Shown here one piece after another: positions 25,491 to 34,455 of a DNA stretch of 57,648 nt (position 1 is its first letter; each line of letters begins with the position of its first letter). The stretch is from assembly GCA_035690485.1 (NCBI GenBank), contig DASSKL010000070.1, positions 1-57,648 of the forward strand, written 5' to 3'. The notes below the pieces were generated by a model. That model had not been told where the DNA came from. It was given only the letters and a program-made list of their open reading frames with translations, and ran no database searches. This stretch comes from Mycobacteriales bacterium. GTDB taxonomy: Bacteria; Actinomycetota; Actinomycetes; JAFAQI01; DASSKL01. The position numbers and the translations under genes were made by a program.

Positions 25491-26602
25491 GAGGTCTCCT
25501 CCAGGACGGGCAGGGCCGCGACGGCGCGTGCGTAGTCCGCGCGCAGGGCGTCGACGACCTCGCGGACGCTGCGGGTGCGGGTCATCGACCCGACCAGCTG
25601 ACCGATCGGCGTGCCGAGCAGCTCTTCCTTGCCGGCCGCCCGGATTCGCGCCTGGGCATCGGCGTTGAGCATGTACTGCAGCGGCATGCCGAGTGGAGCG
25701 GGAGTCTCCGGGTCGTCCCAGGCCTCGGTCCACTCGGTGCGCAGCAGCCGGGCGGGCTTGCCGGTGTAGGAACGCGAGCGGACCGCGTCGTTGGACGCGG
25801 CGGCGTGGAACTTGCGGTACATGGCCTCCGGCTGGCCGCACTCGAAGGTGTCGAGCCAGATCGAGCCGGTCCACACACCCTGCGCGCCCAAGGCCAGGGC
25901 CGCGGCGATCTGCCGGCCACTGCCGATGCCGCCCGCGGCCAGCACCGGCGCCGGCGCGACCGCGTCGACCACCTCCGGGGTGAGGACCATCGTCGCGACC
26001 TCGCCGGTGTGACCGCCGGCTTCGGTGCCCTGCGCGACGATGATGTCCACCCCGCGGGCGCGCTGCTTGAGCGCCTGGTCCTTGCGGCCCACCAGCGCGG
26101 CGACCTTCACTCCGTGGCGGTGCGCCTCGTCGACGATGTCCTGCGGCGGCGGGCCCAGGGCGTTGACGAGGATCTTGATGTCGCGCTCGAGCGCCAGCTC
26201 GACCTGGGGGCGCGCGGTGGTGTCGGTCCAGCCGAGCAGGTCGAGCGGCTTCTCGACGTCGTCGGGCAACGGCGGCACGCCGTGCTCCTGCAGCAGGCGC
26301 TCGACGAAGTCGCGGTGCTCCTGCGGGATCATCTTCTCGAGCATCCCGTGCAGCTCGGTGAGCTCCATGCCCGCGATCGCCTCGGTCTTTGCGGGCATGA
26401 CGATGTCGACGCCGTAGGGCTTGCCGCCGACCTCCTTGTCGAGGTAGTCGAGCGCATCGCGCAGCTCGTCGGGTGTGAAGCGCACGGCGCCGAGCACGCC
26501 CATGCCGCCCGCGTTGGTGACGGCGGCCACCACCTCCGGCATGTAGCTGAAGGCGAACAGCGCGATGTCCATGCCGAACTCGTCGGACAGCGGTGTGCGC
26601 AT
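25487..26602 (-). CDS. Nitronate monooxygenase-like FMN oxidoreductase
   Basis: A 371-residue TIM-barrel flavoprotein of the NMO/2-nitropropane dioxygenase family. Family marks are VVAAVTNAGGMGVLGAVR (about 24-41), VDIIVAQGTEAGGHTGEVATMVL (about 190-212) and VLAAGGIGSGRQIAAALALGAQGVWTGS (about 228-255), which bind FMN phosphate. Members include IpdC of steroid CD-ring degradation, enoyl-ACP reductase FabK and true nitronate oxidases; this one is not obviously IpdC. It lies between ltp2 and the CYP125-like P450 in a KstR-controlled operon, so a steroid redox role, such as reducing or dehydrogenating a CoA intermediate, is more likely than nitronate oxidation. Confidence 0.83.
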   Translation of the reverse strand: MRTPLSDEFGMDIALFAFSYMPEVVAAVTNAGGMGVLGAVRFTPDELRDALDYLDKEVGGKPYGVDIVMPAKTEAIAGMELTELHGMLEKMIPQEHRDFVERLLQEHGVPPLPDDVEKPLDLLGWTDTTARPQVELALERDIKILVNALGPPPQDIVDEAHRHGVKVAALVGRKDQALKQRARGVDIIVAQGTEAGGHTGEVATMVLTPEVVDAVAPAPVLAAGGIGSGRQIAAALALGAQGVWTGSIWLDTFECGQPEAMYRKFHAAASNDAVRSRSYTGKPARLLRTEWTEAWDDPETPAPLGMPLQYMLNADAQARIRAAGKEELLGTPIGQLVGSMTRTRSVREVVDALRADYARAVAALPVLEETS

Positions 26603-26610
26603 GTTGCTTC

Positions 26611-27783
26611 CTATCGGTCGGTGCTGACGATGAGCCCGCTGGTCGGCACCCCGGTGCCGGCCGTGACGACGACGTTGTCGACGTCCGGGACCTGGTTGAC
26701 GGACGTGCCACGGACCTGCCGGACCGCCTCGGCAATGCCGTTCATGCCGTGCAGGTAGGCCTCGCCGAGCTGGCCCCCGTGGGTGTTGACCGGCAGCCGG
26801 CCGCCGAGCTCGATGGCACCGTCGGCGATGAAGTCCTTGGCCTCCCCGCGCTTGCAGAAGCCGAACTCCTCCAGCTGCTGCAGCACGAACGGCGTGAAGT
26901 GGTCGTAGATGACGGCGGTCTGCACGTCGTCGGGCCCGATGCCGGACTGGGCCCACAGCTGCTCGGCGACCAGACCCATCTCCGGCAGGCCGCCGATGTC
27001 GTCGCGGTAGTAGCTGATCATCGACTCCTGGCCCTGGGCCGACCCCTGCGCGGCCCCGGCGATGACCGCCGGCGGGTGCGGCAGGTCACGCGCCCGCTCG
27101 ACCGTGGTGACGACCAGCGCCTGCCCGCCGTCGGTCTCCTGGCAGCAGTCGAGCAGCCGCAGCGGGTCGACGATCAGCCGGGAGGCCTGGTGGTCCTCGA
27201 GCGTGATCGGCTTGCCGTAGAACCACGCGGCCGGGTTGGTCGCGGCGTGCTTGCGGTCGGCCACGCTGACCCGGCCGAAGTCCTCGCTGGTCGCGCCGTA
27301 CTCGTGCATGTAGCGGCGGGCGAACATCGCGACCCAGGCCGCCGGGGTCATCAGACCGAACGTGCTGACCCAGCTCATCGCGACGCCCTCGGCGGTGGGC
27401 TCGCTGCGGGAGATACCGGAGCCGAAGCGGTGGCCGGACCGCTCGTTGAACGCGCGGTAGCAGACGACGGTGTCGGCGACGCCGGTCGCGACGGCGAGGG
27501 CGGCCTGCTGCACGGTCGCGCAGGCCGCGCCCCCGCCGTAGGCGATGCGCGAGAAGAACGTCAGGTCGCCGAGCCCGGCGGCCCGGGCCACCTGGATCTC
27601 TGGGTTGGTCTCCATCGTGAACGTCGTCAGACCGTCGACCTCCGACGGCTCCAGACCGGCGTCGGCGACGGCGGCGCGCACCGCCTCGGCGGCGAGCTGC
27701 AGCTCGGACCGGCCCGAGTCCTTCGAGAACTCCGTGGCGCCGATCCCGACGATCGCCGCCTGCCGGGCGAAGGAGCGTGTCAT
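26611..27783 (-). CDS. ltp2: Ltp2 retro-aldolase, final step of sterol side-chain removal
   Basis: A 390-residue thiolase-fold protein. AAIVGIGATEFSKDSGRSELQLAAEAV, DGLTTFTMETNPEIQVARAAGLGDLTFFSRI, YGGGAACATVQQAALAVATGVAD, FYGKPITLEDHQASR, LRLLDCCQETDGG and THGGQLGEAYLHGMNGIAE are nearly those of M. tuberculosis Ltp2 (Rv3540c, 386 residues). Ltp2 with the DUF35 domain of ChsH2 cleaves 17-hydroxy-3-oxo-pregnene-carboxyl-CoA to androstenedione and propionyl-CoA. The gene overlaps chsH1 (ATGA), preserving the order chsH2-chsH1-ltp2. Confidence 0.93.
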   Translation of the reverse strand: MTRSFARQAAIVGIGATEFSKDSGRSELQLAAEAVRAAVADAGLEPSEVDGLTTFTMETNPEIQVARAAGLGDLTFFSRIAYGGGAACATVQQAALAVATGVADTVVCYRAFNERSGHRFGSGISRSEPTAEGVAMSWVSTFGLMTPAAWVAMFARRYMHEYGATSEDFGRVSVADRKHAATNPAAWFYGKPITLEDHQASRLIVDPLRLLDCCQETDGGQALVVTTVERARDLPHPPAVIAGAAQGSAQGQESMISYYRDDIGGLPEMGLVAEQLWAQSGIGPDDVQTAVIYDHFTPFVLQQLEEFGFCKRGEAKDFIADGAIELGGRLPVNTHGGQLGEAYLHGMNGIAEAVRQVRGTSVNQVPDVDNVVVTAGTGVPTSGLIVSTDR

Positions 27784-28193
27784 GCCGGGATCAGCACGGT
27801 GACCGTGCCCGTCACGTGGTCGCCGAGGGAGTTGCGGCCACGCACGGCGACGGTGACGAGCGGCCCCTCCGCGGTGTCCTCGACGGTGCTGACCGTGCCG
27901 GACAGCGTGAGCGCATCGCCGGCGTAGTTGGGCACCCCGAGCCGGATCGACGCGTGCTTGACGATCGCGTCGGGCCCGGTCCAGTCGGTGACGAGGCGGA
28001 TGCAGTAGCCGTTGCTCGTCAGGATGTTCGTGAAGATCGTCTTGGACCCGCGCTCCTGGGCGGCGGCGATGTCGTGGTGCACGTCCTGGTAGTCGCGCGT
28101 GGCGATCGCGGTGGCGACGATGTTGCGGACGCTCGCGTCGATGGTCAGCTCCGGCAGCACGTCACCGACGGCCGGCTTCGTCGCGAGCGTCAT
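27780..28193 (-). CDS. chsH1: MaoC-like enoyl-CoA hydratase subunit ChsH1
   Basis: A 137-residue single hot-dog MaoC protein. The catalytic-type pair lies in RDYQDVHHD: Asp34 and His39, five residues offset from the Asp29/His34 pair known in mycobacterial ChsH1. IFTNILTSNGYCIRLVTDW and GTVTVLIPA are family segments. With the MaoC domain of ChsH2 it hydrates the 17(20)-ene of the C3 side-chain CoA ester. Both neighbours overlap it by four bases. Start ATG 28193. Confidence 0.92.
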   Translation of the reverse strand: MTLATKPAVGDVLPELTIDASVRNIVATAIATRDYQDVHHDIAAAQERGSKTIFTNILTSNGYCIRLVTDWTGPDAIVKHASIRLGVPNYAGDALTLSGTVSTVEDTAEGPLVTVAVRGRNSLGDHVTGTVTVLIPA

Positions 28194-29140
28194 GCCGCGG
28201 CCTCGGCCGGCTCGGCGGGGCGGAAGACCGGCAGCACCTGGCCGCCCGGCACCTCCTGGAAGTCGAGCCGCACCGGCAGCCCGACGTGCACCCGGTCGTG
28301 GTCGACACCGGCCGCCAGCTCGCTGACGATGCGCACGCCTTCGTCGAGCTCGACGAGCAGCACCGTGTGCGGCAGCACGACGCCGGGCAGCGGCGGGTAG
28401 TGATGCGTCACGTGGCTGTAGACGCGACCGCGACCGCTCGCCACGACGTAGCCCTGCTCGGTGCTGCCGCAGCGTGCGCACATCGGCGCCGGCGGGTGCC
28501 GAAGCATGCCGCAGCCGTTGCACTGCTGGATCCGCAGCTCGCGCCCCGCGACCCCCTCCCAGAAGAACGCGTTGTCGCGCCCGATCGCCGGGGCCACCCG
28601 GCTGCCGACGTCAGCCCCGCCGGCCGCGGTCGACTCTGCGGCCGGCGGCTTGAACTTCAACAGCCGCATCCGGCCGATGCCGACGACCTCGCCGTCGCCG
28701 GTCATGTAGTCGTGCCGCACGGTCGTGAAGTAGCCCATGCCGAGTGCTGTCTTCTTCTCCTCCGACAGGTCTTCGGCGTAGGACCGCACGCTGATGCGCT
28801 CGCCGTGGCGCAGCTCCCGGAGGTAGTCGTGCTCGTAGTTGACCGCGACCACCGACGTGTAGCCGGCCTCGTCGAGCCGCTTGATGACCTCGTCGTTGGG
28901 GCCGGGCCGGCTCGGGTCGCGCGGCGCATCCATGGTCCAGGTCTGCAGCATCCCCGGTGGCGCGATGAGGTGGCCCCGGCGCGACGCGCGCGCGTAGTCC
29001 TCGTCCAGGTAGGCCGGATTGGTGTCGCCCAACGCCTGGCACCAGTGGTGGACCATCGGCAGGTTGACCGGGTCCCGCCCGACGCGCACCGGCCCGGGAG
29101 TGCCGTCCAGGAACGCCCGCGCCTCATCGATCGCGGTCAT
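28190..29140 (-). CDS. chsH2: ChsH2: MaoC-like hydratase fused to DUF35
   Basis: A 316-residue two-domain protein. Residues 1-165 are a MaoC-like hot-dog domain (VNLPMVHHWCQALGDTNPAYLD, LIAPPGMLQTWTM, VAVNYEHDYLRELRHGERISV). Residues 195-316 are DUF35 with a CxxC-x10-CxxC zinc ribbon and an OB-fold (GRVYSHVTHHYPPLPG, VLLVELDEGVRIVSELAAGV). This is the arrangement of Rv3542c. The N-terminal domain pairs with ChsH1 for hydration and the DUF35 domain with Ltp2 for aldol cleavage. ATG 29140 is used; an upstream in-frame start at 29167 lacks family residues. Promoter and KstR box lie at 29191-29232. Confidence 0.93.
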   Translation of the reverse strand: MTAIDEARAFLDGTPGPVRVGRDPVNLPMVHHWCQALGDTNPAYLDEDYARASRRGHLIAPPGMLQTWTMDAPRDPSRPGPNDEVIKRLDEAGYTSVVAVNYEHDYLRELRHGERISVRSYAEDLSEEKKTALGMGYFTTVRHDYMTGDGEVVGIGRMRLLKFKPPAAESTAAGGADVGSRVAPAIGRDNAFFWEGVAGRELRIQQCNGCGMLRHPPAPMCARCGSTEQGYVVASGRGRVYSHVTHHYPPLPGVVLPHTVLLVELDEGVRIVSELAAGVDHDRVHVGLPVRLDFQEVPGGQVLPVFRPAEPAEAAA

Positions 29141-29190
29141 CCGAGCAGGCCTCCCACGAGGGATCACGACGATGTCGTCCGGTGCCGGAA

Positions 29191-29220
29191 AACGTAGGCG
29201 AGCACGCTCGCCCGGGTCAA
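29191..29220 (-). promoter_or_regulatory. Promoter of chsH2-chsH1-ltp2 operon
   Basis: Minus-strand TTGACC (29220-29215) and TACGTT (29196-29191) are separated by 18 bases; the -35 shares two bases with the KstR box at 29219-29232. The predicted leader is about 44 bases. Confidence 0.6.
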
Positions 29221-29232
29221 GAACGTGTTCTA
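29219..29232. promoter_or_regulatory. KstR operator, chsH2 side
   Basis: AAGAACGTGTTCTA matches the consensus except for the first base. It overlaps the -35 of the chsH2 promoter. Confidence 0.82.
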
Positions 29233-29253
29233 GTTTTGCAGGGTACGCCGTTC

Positions 29254-30453
<1,200 letters not shown>

Positions 30454-30462
30454 CGCGCCTGG

Positions 30463-31584
30463 CTACGGGCGCAGCTCGTAGATGAGGTTGAACGGCGTAC
30501 GCGTCGCCTCGCGGGCGCGGGTGAAGCCCGCCTCGCGGGCCAGCGCGAGCGTCTGTGCCGGACCGGCCTGGTTGCCGAGACCGGCGCACGGCTCGGCCGA
30601 CAGGCCGCTCGGCAGGCACAGCAGCACCGACGCCGCGGCATAGACCCGGCCGACGGGGTTGAGCGCATCCTCGACCGTGTCGCCGCCCATCGGCTCGACG
30701 AGCAGCACCCAGCCGTCGGGGTGCAACGCGGCGCGCGCGGCGCGCAAGGCACCGAGCGGGTCGGGCATGTCGTGAAGGCAGTCGAAGTAGGTGATCAGGT
30801 CGTACTCACCGGACAGGTCCAACGCGCTCCCGGTCCGGAAGCTCACCCGGTCACCGAGCCCCTCGGCGACCGCCTTGCCGGTCGCCGCCTCGATCGACTC
30901 CCGGTGGTAGTCCAGCCCCACGAAGGTCGACGCGGGATATGCCGCCGCCAGGATGCGCGTCGACGCGCCGAACCCGCAGCCGACGTCGGCCACCCGCGCC
31001 CCGGCCTGCAGCCGCTCCTCCAGCCCGGTCAGCGCCGGGATCCACATCGGCGTGAGGAAGTTGAGGTACGTCGGCCGGAAGAAGCGCTCGGTCCCGTGGA
31101 AGACGTCGGGATGGTGCTCGTGCCAGCCCATGCCCGCACCGGTGCGAAACGCATCCGTGATGCGGTCCAGCGCCCGGGTGGACGCCGTCAGGTTCTGCAA
31201 GCCGCCGGCAAGGTAGGCCGGGCTGTCGGGATGGCAGAACGCCTCCGCCTGCTCCGGCGAGAGCCGGTAGCGGCCGTCACCGGCGTAGTCGATGTAGCCG
31301 GACGCGGCCATGGCGAGCAGCCACTCGCGCAGGTAGCGCTCGGACAGCCCGGTGCGTTCCGCCAGCTCGTCGGACGTCACCGCCCCGGTCGACTCGAGCG
31401 TCTCGAACAGACCGTGCCGGTCGCCGATGAGCGCCAGGGGCACGGCGAGTGCGGCGCCCATGTCGTTGACCAGCCGATGGAGCAGCTCCTCCATCCGCTG
31501 CTCGTCGACCGGTTGCGGTCCGGCCGGAGGCCTCGCCTCGGGGATGACCTGCAGGTCTGGCGATGTGCTGAGCTGATCGGCCAT
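30463..31584 (-). CDS. SAM-dependent methyltransferase with winged-helix domain
   Basis: A 373-residue two-domain methyltransferase. Residues about 30-115 form a winged-helix dimerisation domain (IGDRHGLFETLESTGAVTSDELAERTGLSERYLREWLLAMAASGYI). Residues about 170-370 form the Rossmann domain with motif I VADVGCGFGAST and YFDCLHDMPDP. Similar proteins in mycobacteria are annotated as methyltransferase/transcriptional regulator; the substrate is unknown. ATG 31584 has GGAGG five bases upstream; a GTG immediately before it is the alternative. It converges on fadA5 and has no KstR box of its own, so a link to sterol use is only positional. Confidence 0.83.
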   Translation of the reverse strand: MADQLSTSPDLQVIPEARPPAGPQPVDEQRMEELLHRLVNDMGAALAVPLALIGDRHGLFETLESTGAVTSDELAERTGLSERYLREWLLAMAASGYIDYAGDGRYRLSPEQAEAFCHPDSPAYLAGGLQNLTASTRALDRITDAFRTGAGMGWHEHHPDVFHGTERFFRPTYLNFLTPMWIPALTGLEERLQAGARVADVGCGFGASTRILAAAYPASTFVGLDYHRESIEAATGKAVAEGLGDRVSFRTGSALDLSGEYDLITYFDCLHDMPDPLGALRAARAALHPDGWVLLVEPMGGDTVEDALNPVGRVYAAASVLLCLPSGLSAEPCAGLGNQAGPAQTLALAREAGFTRAREATRTPFNLIYELRP

Positions 31585-31706
31585 CACGGCCTCCGTGGGA
31601 GAAGCAGCTCGCTGAAGTGGCTCAGTATGGGGAGCGGGCTAACGGCCCGTCCAGGCCCCGAAACCGGTGCGTATCGGGTGCCCGCCGCATTCGTATCCGT
31701 GTCGCA

Positions 31707-32768
31707 CTACGCCCTTCTCTCCGCCAGCACGGTCTCCGCGAGCCTCGTCGCGGTGTTGTCCTGCGCCATCGTGTCGTCGGGCGTCAACAGGCCCCAGTCC
31801 TTGAAGATGACCGCGAGCCTGCCCATGATCACGGCGAACCGGAACGCCGCGAACACCTCGTAGTAGTCGAGGTTGTCCAGCCGGATGCCGCTGCGCTCCT
31901 CGTAGCGCGCGACGGTCTCCGCCTTGCTCGGGAAGCCGTCCAGCCGGGGCACGCCGCAGGCCTCGCTGTGGTGCCGGTCCAGGTACATCGCCCACGTCAC
32001 ATCGACCGCCGGCGCCGCGACCTCGACCATCTCCCAGTCCAGAACGGCGACCGGGGCGCCGGCGGCGTCGTACATCACGTTGCCGATCCGCGCGTCGCCC
32101 CACGTGAGCACCTGCCGCTCGGCGTCGGGAGCGTGCGCGCGCAGCCAGCCCAGCGCCCGGCGCGCGACCGGCACCGGCTCATCCCGCTCGACCGAGGCGA
32201 GGAACCGTTCGTAGTAGTCGAGCTGCGCGGTCAGTCCACCGGCCGGCAGGTCGAGGTCGAGGGCGGGCCAGTCGACGCGGTGCAGGTCCGCGATCGTGTC
32301 GATGCAGCCCCACCAGATGCGCGCCCGGTGCTCCGGCGTGACCCCGTGCAGCCACCCGTCGACGTGGTAGGGCGGGTTGTCGGGCGGCACCACGCCCTGC
32401 ACCTCGTCCATGACGAAGAACGGCGCACCGAGCAGCGAGTCGTCGGTCTCGTACCACCGCACCGCGGGCACCGGGATCGTCGTGTGCTGCCGCAGCGCCC
32501 GCAGGACGCGGTACTGCCGGTCGAAAGCCGGGTCCGGGAACAGCGTGTAGCCGCTCGGCGCGACCCGGACGACGTACGACGCGGCGCGGGGGTCCCCGTC
32601 TTCGGTCCAGCTCGCGTCGAGAATCAGCGTCTCGTTGGAGAAGCCGGTGGCGCCCGGTCCGCGCAGCTCGCCGACGGCGACCTCGCCGTCGGCGTGCACC
32701 CGCGGCGCCAGCCAGGCCGCCAGCTGCTTGCGGGTCCGCGCCGGGTCGCGCTGGGCGGGGATCGGCAT
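31707..32768 (-). CDS. APH-fold phosphotransferase family protein
   Basis: A 353-residue aminoglycoside phosphotransferase/choline kinase-like protein. The ATP-lobe segment GPGATGFSNETLILDASW (about 37-54), the brenner-type catalytic motif LTWGDARIGNVMYD (HGD replaced by WGD) and the metal-binding AVLDWEMVEVAAPAVD are visible. Related proteins accompany acyl-CoA dehydrogenases (ACAD10/11-type) and can phosphorylate hydroxyacyl-CoA. ATG 32768 with GAGGAG six bases upstream, and a KstR box 43 bases upstream. It may act on a hydroxylated steroid or hydroxyacyl-CoA; this is inference. Confidence 0.82.
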   Translation of the reverse strand: MPIPAQRDPARTRKQLAAWLAPRVHADGEVAVGELRGPGATGFSNETLILDASWTEDGDPRAASYVVRVAPSGYTLFPDPAFDRQYRVLRALRQHTTIPVPAVRWYETDDSLLGAPFFVMDEVQGVVPPDNPPYHVDGWLHGVTPEHRARIWWGCIDTIADLHRVDWPALDLDLPAGGLTAQLDYYERFLASVERDEPVPVARRALGWLRAHAPDAERQVLTWGDARIGNVMYDAAGAPVAVLDWEMVEVAAPAVDVTWAMYLDRHHSEACGVPRLDGFPSKAETVARYEERSGIRLDNLDYYEVFAAFRFAVIMGRLAVIFKDWGLLTPDDTMAQDNTATRLAETVLAERRA

Positions 32769-32811
32769 GGCTCTCCTCGGCGGCGCACTGACTGGCCTGC
32801 GGCACAAAAAC

Positions 32812-32825
32812 TAGAATGCGTTCTA
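32812..32825. promoter_or_regulatory. KstR operator between APH-like kinase and ferredoxin
   Basis: TAGAATGCGTTCTA matches the consensus except AAT for AAC. On the minus strand it runs into TAGTTT (32813-32808), a good -10 for the kinase; for the ferredoxin, a TAGGTT -10 lies at 32847-32852. Confidence 0.78.
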
Positions 32826-32878
32826 GCAGGAGTCGCCTGCCGCTGCTAGGTTTTCGGCGGCGCTCGACGGGAGGCTTC

Positions 32879-33100
32879 ATGGGCAGGCAGCTCAACGTGA
32901 CGGTCGAATCAACCTGCATCAGCTCCGGCTACTGCCGCAACACCTTGCCCGACGTCTTCGTCGAGGGGCCCAACCGCCGATCGGTGGTGACGCACAACCC
33001 GGTCGAGGAGTCGCCGAAGCTGCAGGAGGCGATGGAGGGCTGCCCGGTCGAAGCGATCAGTGCGGTCGACGCCGAGACCGGCGAGGTGGTCTTTCCGTGA
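32879..33100 (+). CDS. 3Fe-4S ferredoxin
   Basis: A 73-residue ferredoxin with three cluster ligands, Cys13, Cys19 and Cys55 (CxxxxxC, then CPVEAI), the pattern of [3Fe-4S] ferredoxins that donate electrons to P450s. The N-terminal STCISSGYCRNTLPDVF and GCPVEAIS segments are typical. ATG 32879 with GGAGG four bases upstream. The enoyl-CoA hydratase start overlaps its stop (GTGA). Being under a KstR box it is a good candidate partner for the CYP125-like P450. Confidence 0.9.
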   Translation: MGRQLNVTVESTCISSGYCRNTLPDVFVEGPNRRSVVTHNPVEESPKLQEAMEGCPVEAISAVDAETGEVVFP

Positions 33101-33894
33101 GCGAGGAGCACCTGCTCGTCGAGCATGCCGACCATGTCCTGACGCTGCGGATGAACCGGCCGGAGGCGAAGAACGCCTTCTCCCCCAACATGCTCGCGCG
33201 CATGGCGGAGGCGTGGGAGCGCGCCGACGCCGACGACGACATCCACTGCGTGATCCTGACCGGGTCCGACGACGTGTTCTGCGCCGGCGCCGACCTCAAG
33301 GCGATGATGAGCGACCCACCACCGGGCGACGAGTACGCCAAGCGGTTCCGCGAGGACGCCGACCTGGCCTGGCGCGCGCTGCTGCGCCACTACCGGCTGG
33401 CCAAGCCGCTGATCGCCGCCGTCGAAGGACCGGCGATCGCCGGCGGCACCGAGATCCTGCAGGCGACCGACATCCGCGTGGCCGGCGAGTCGGCGACGTT
33501 CGGGGTCGCAGAGGTACGCCGGGGGCTGTTCCCCCTCGGCGGCTCCACCGTCCGGCTGCGGCGGCAAATCCCTTACCCGGTCGCCGCCGAGATGCTGTTG
33601 ACCGGCAAGACCATCACCGCGCAGGAGGCGCTGTCCTACGGGCTGATCGGCTCGGTCGTCCCGGACGGCAAGGCGCTGAGCCACGCGCAGGAGATCGCCG
33701 CGCAGATCTGCGCCAACGGACCGCTGGCGGTCAAGGCCATCAAGCGGTCGCTCACCGAGACCGAAGGGCTGCCCGAGAAGCAGGCCCTGGAGGTCGAGCT
33801 CGAGATCGGCATGCCGATCTTCGCGACCGAGGACGCCCGCGAAGGCCCCCGCGCCTTCGCCGAGAAGCGGGCGCCCCACTTCGTCGGGCGCTGA
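33097..33894 (+). CDS. echA19: Enoyl-CoA hydratase, EchA19-like
   Basis: A 265-residue crotonase. Oxyanion-hole segments CAGADLKAM and EGPAIAGGTEILQATDIRVAGESATFG, plus MNRPEAKNAFS and the ending EGPRAFAEKRAPHF, agree closely with M. tuberculosis EchA19 (263 residues), which hydrates the 3-oxo-cholesta-4,24-dienoyl-CoA intermediate. The catalytic-type Glu lies in GTEILQ. In M. tuberculosis the gene adjoins fadD19; here it is instead coupled to a ferredoxin. GTG 33097. Confidence 0.88.
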   Translation: MSEEHLLVEHADHVLTLRMNRPEAKNAFSPNMLARMAEAWERADADDDIHCVILTGSDDVFCAGADLKAMMSDPPPGDEYAKRFREDADLAWRALLRHYRLAKPLIAAVEGPAIAGGTEILQATDIRVAGESATFGVAEVRRGLFPLGGSTVRLRRQIPYPVAAEMLLTGKTITAQEALSYGLIGSVVPDGKALSHAQEIAAQICANGPLAVKAIKRSLTETEGLPEKQALEVELEIGMPIFATEDAREGPRAFAEKRAPHFVGR

Positions 33895-33904
33895 AACCCG
33901 CCCG

Positions 33905-34303
33905 TCAGGACGGCGGGGCGAAGAACTCCAGGGCGTTGCCATCGGGATCGCGGAAGGACAGACCCGAGCCGTACGACGCGTCGACGATGCCGCCGTTGGC
34001 GTAGCCGAGCTCGTCGAGCCGCCGTTGCCAAGCCTCCAGATCGGCACGACTGCCGCAGTGGAAGCCGACGTGGTCGAGCCCGATCCGGAACTCGCTGAAC
34101 TCGTCGCCCGCCGGCGTCTTGCCAGGGTGCTCGTGGATCCCGACCAACGTCCCGCCGGGCAGCATCCACACGACGTGCCGCCAGGGCCCGGTGTCCTCGT
34201 CGATGACCGGTTCGGCGCCGAAGAGATCGGCGTACCACGGCTTGCTCAGGTCGCAGCTGCGGACGGTCAGCGCAACATGTCCGAGCGCGGGAAAATCGGC
34301 CAT
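33905..34303 (-). CDS. VOC/glyoxalase-fold protein
   Basis: A 132-residue two-repeat VOC protein: GHVALTVRSCDLSKPWYADLFG and LDHVGFHCGSRADLEAWQRRLDELG, each starting with the metal-binding His of the family, and FRDPDGNALEFFAPP with the terminal Glu. This fits a lyase, epimerase or dioxygenase; the exact reaction is unknown. ATG 34303 with GAGGGG seven bases upstream is preferred to a start at 34384, which would add a non-homologous Arg-rich leader containing the hairpin at 34325-34345. Confidence 0.8.
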   Translation of the reverse strand: MADFPALGHVALTVRSCDLSKPWYADLFGAEPVIDEDTGPWRHVVWMLPGGTLVGIHEHPGKTPAGDEFSEFRIGLDHVGFHCGSRADLEAWQRRLDELGYANGGIVDASYGSGLSFRDPDGNALEFFAPPS

Positions 34304-34324
34304 GCTCGCCCCTCGTGGTCGACG

Positions 34325-34345
34325 GCCCCGGCCGGGCGCCGGGGC
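34325..34345. terminator. GC-rich hairpin between cysNC and VOC gene
   Basis: GCCCCGGC pairs perfectly with GCCGGGGC over a five-base loop. It lies 111 bases after the cysNC stop and 22 bases before the VOC start on the same strand; either a cysNC terminator or a leader structure. Confidence 0.4.
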
Positions 34346-34455
34346 GCTTCGCTGCACCTCACCACGAGAATGACTGAATCGCAATACATAACTCGCACTA
34401 CGAGTAACCGGTCAGCCCCGGGCTGGCAACGGCAGGACCCGCGCCATGACGGACG

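Noticed and set aside
29141-29167. Alternative chsH2 start at 29167
   Set aside because: The extra residues do not resemble ChsH2 and ATG 29140 begins at the normal N-terminus.
31585-31706. Small gene or hairpin between the APH-like kinase and the methyltransferase
   Set aside because: Only a five-pair stem (CGGGC/GCCCG near 31635-31649) and no coding frame with a ribosome-binding site; nothing firm is seen in this 122-base gap.
33898-33917. Hairpin at the echA19/VOC convergent junction
   Set aside because: The arms need a bulged C and leave a two-base loop, so it is not a convincing terminator unlike the other convergent junctions.
34304-34384. Longer N-terminus of the VOC protein
   Set aside because: It would translate through a strong GC hairpin into an Arg/Pro-rich leader; ATG 34303 has a good ribosome-binding site.
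34413-34425. CAGCCC-C-GGGCTG palindrome after cysNC
   Set aside because: A one-base loop cannot form a hairpin, and its position about 30 bases after a stop codon gives no support as an operator.
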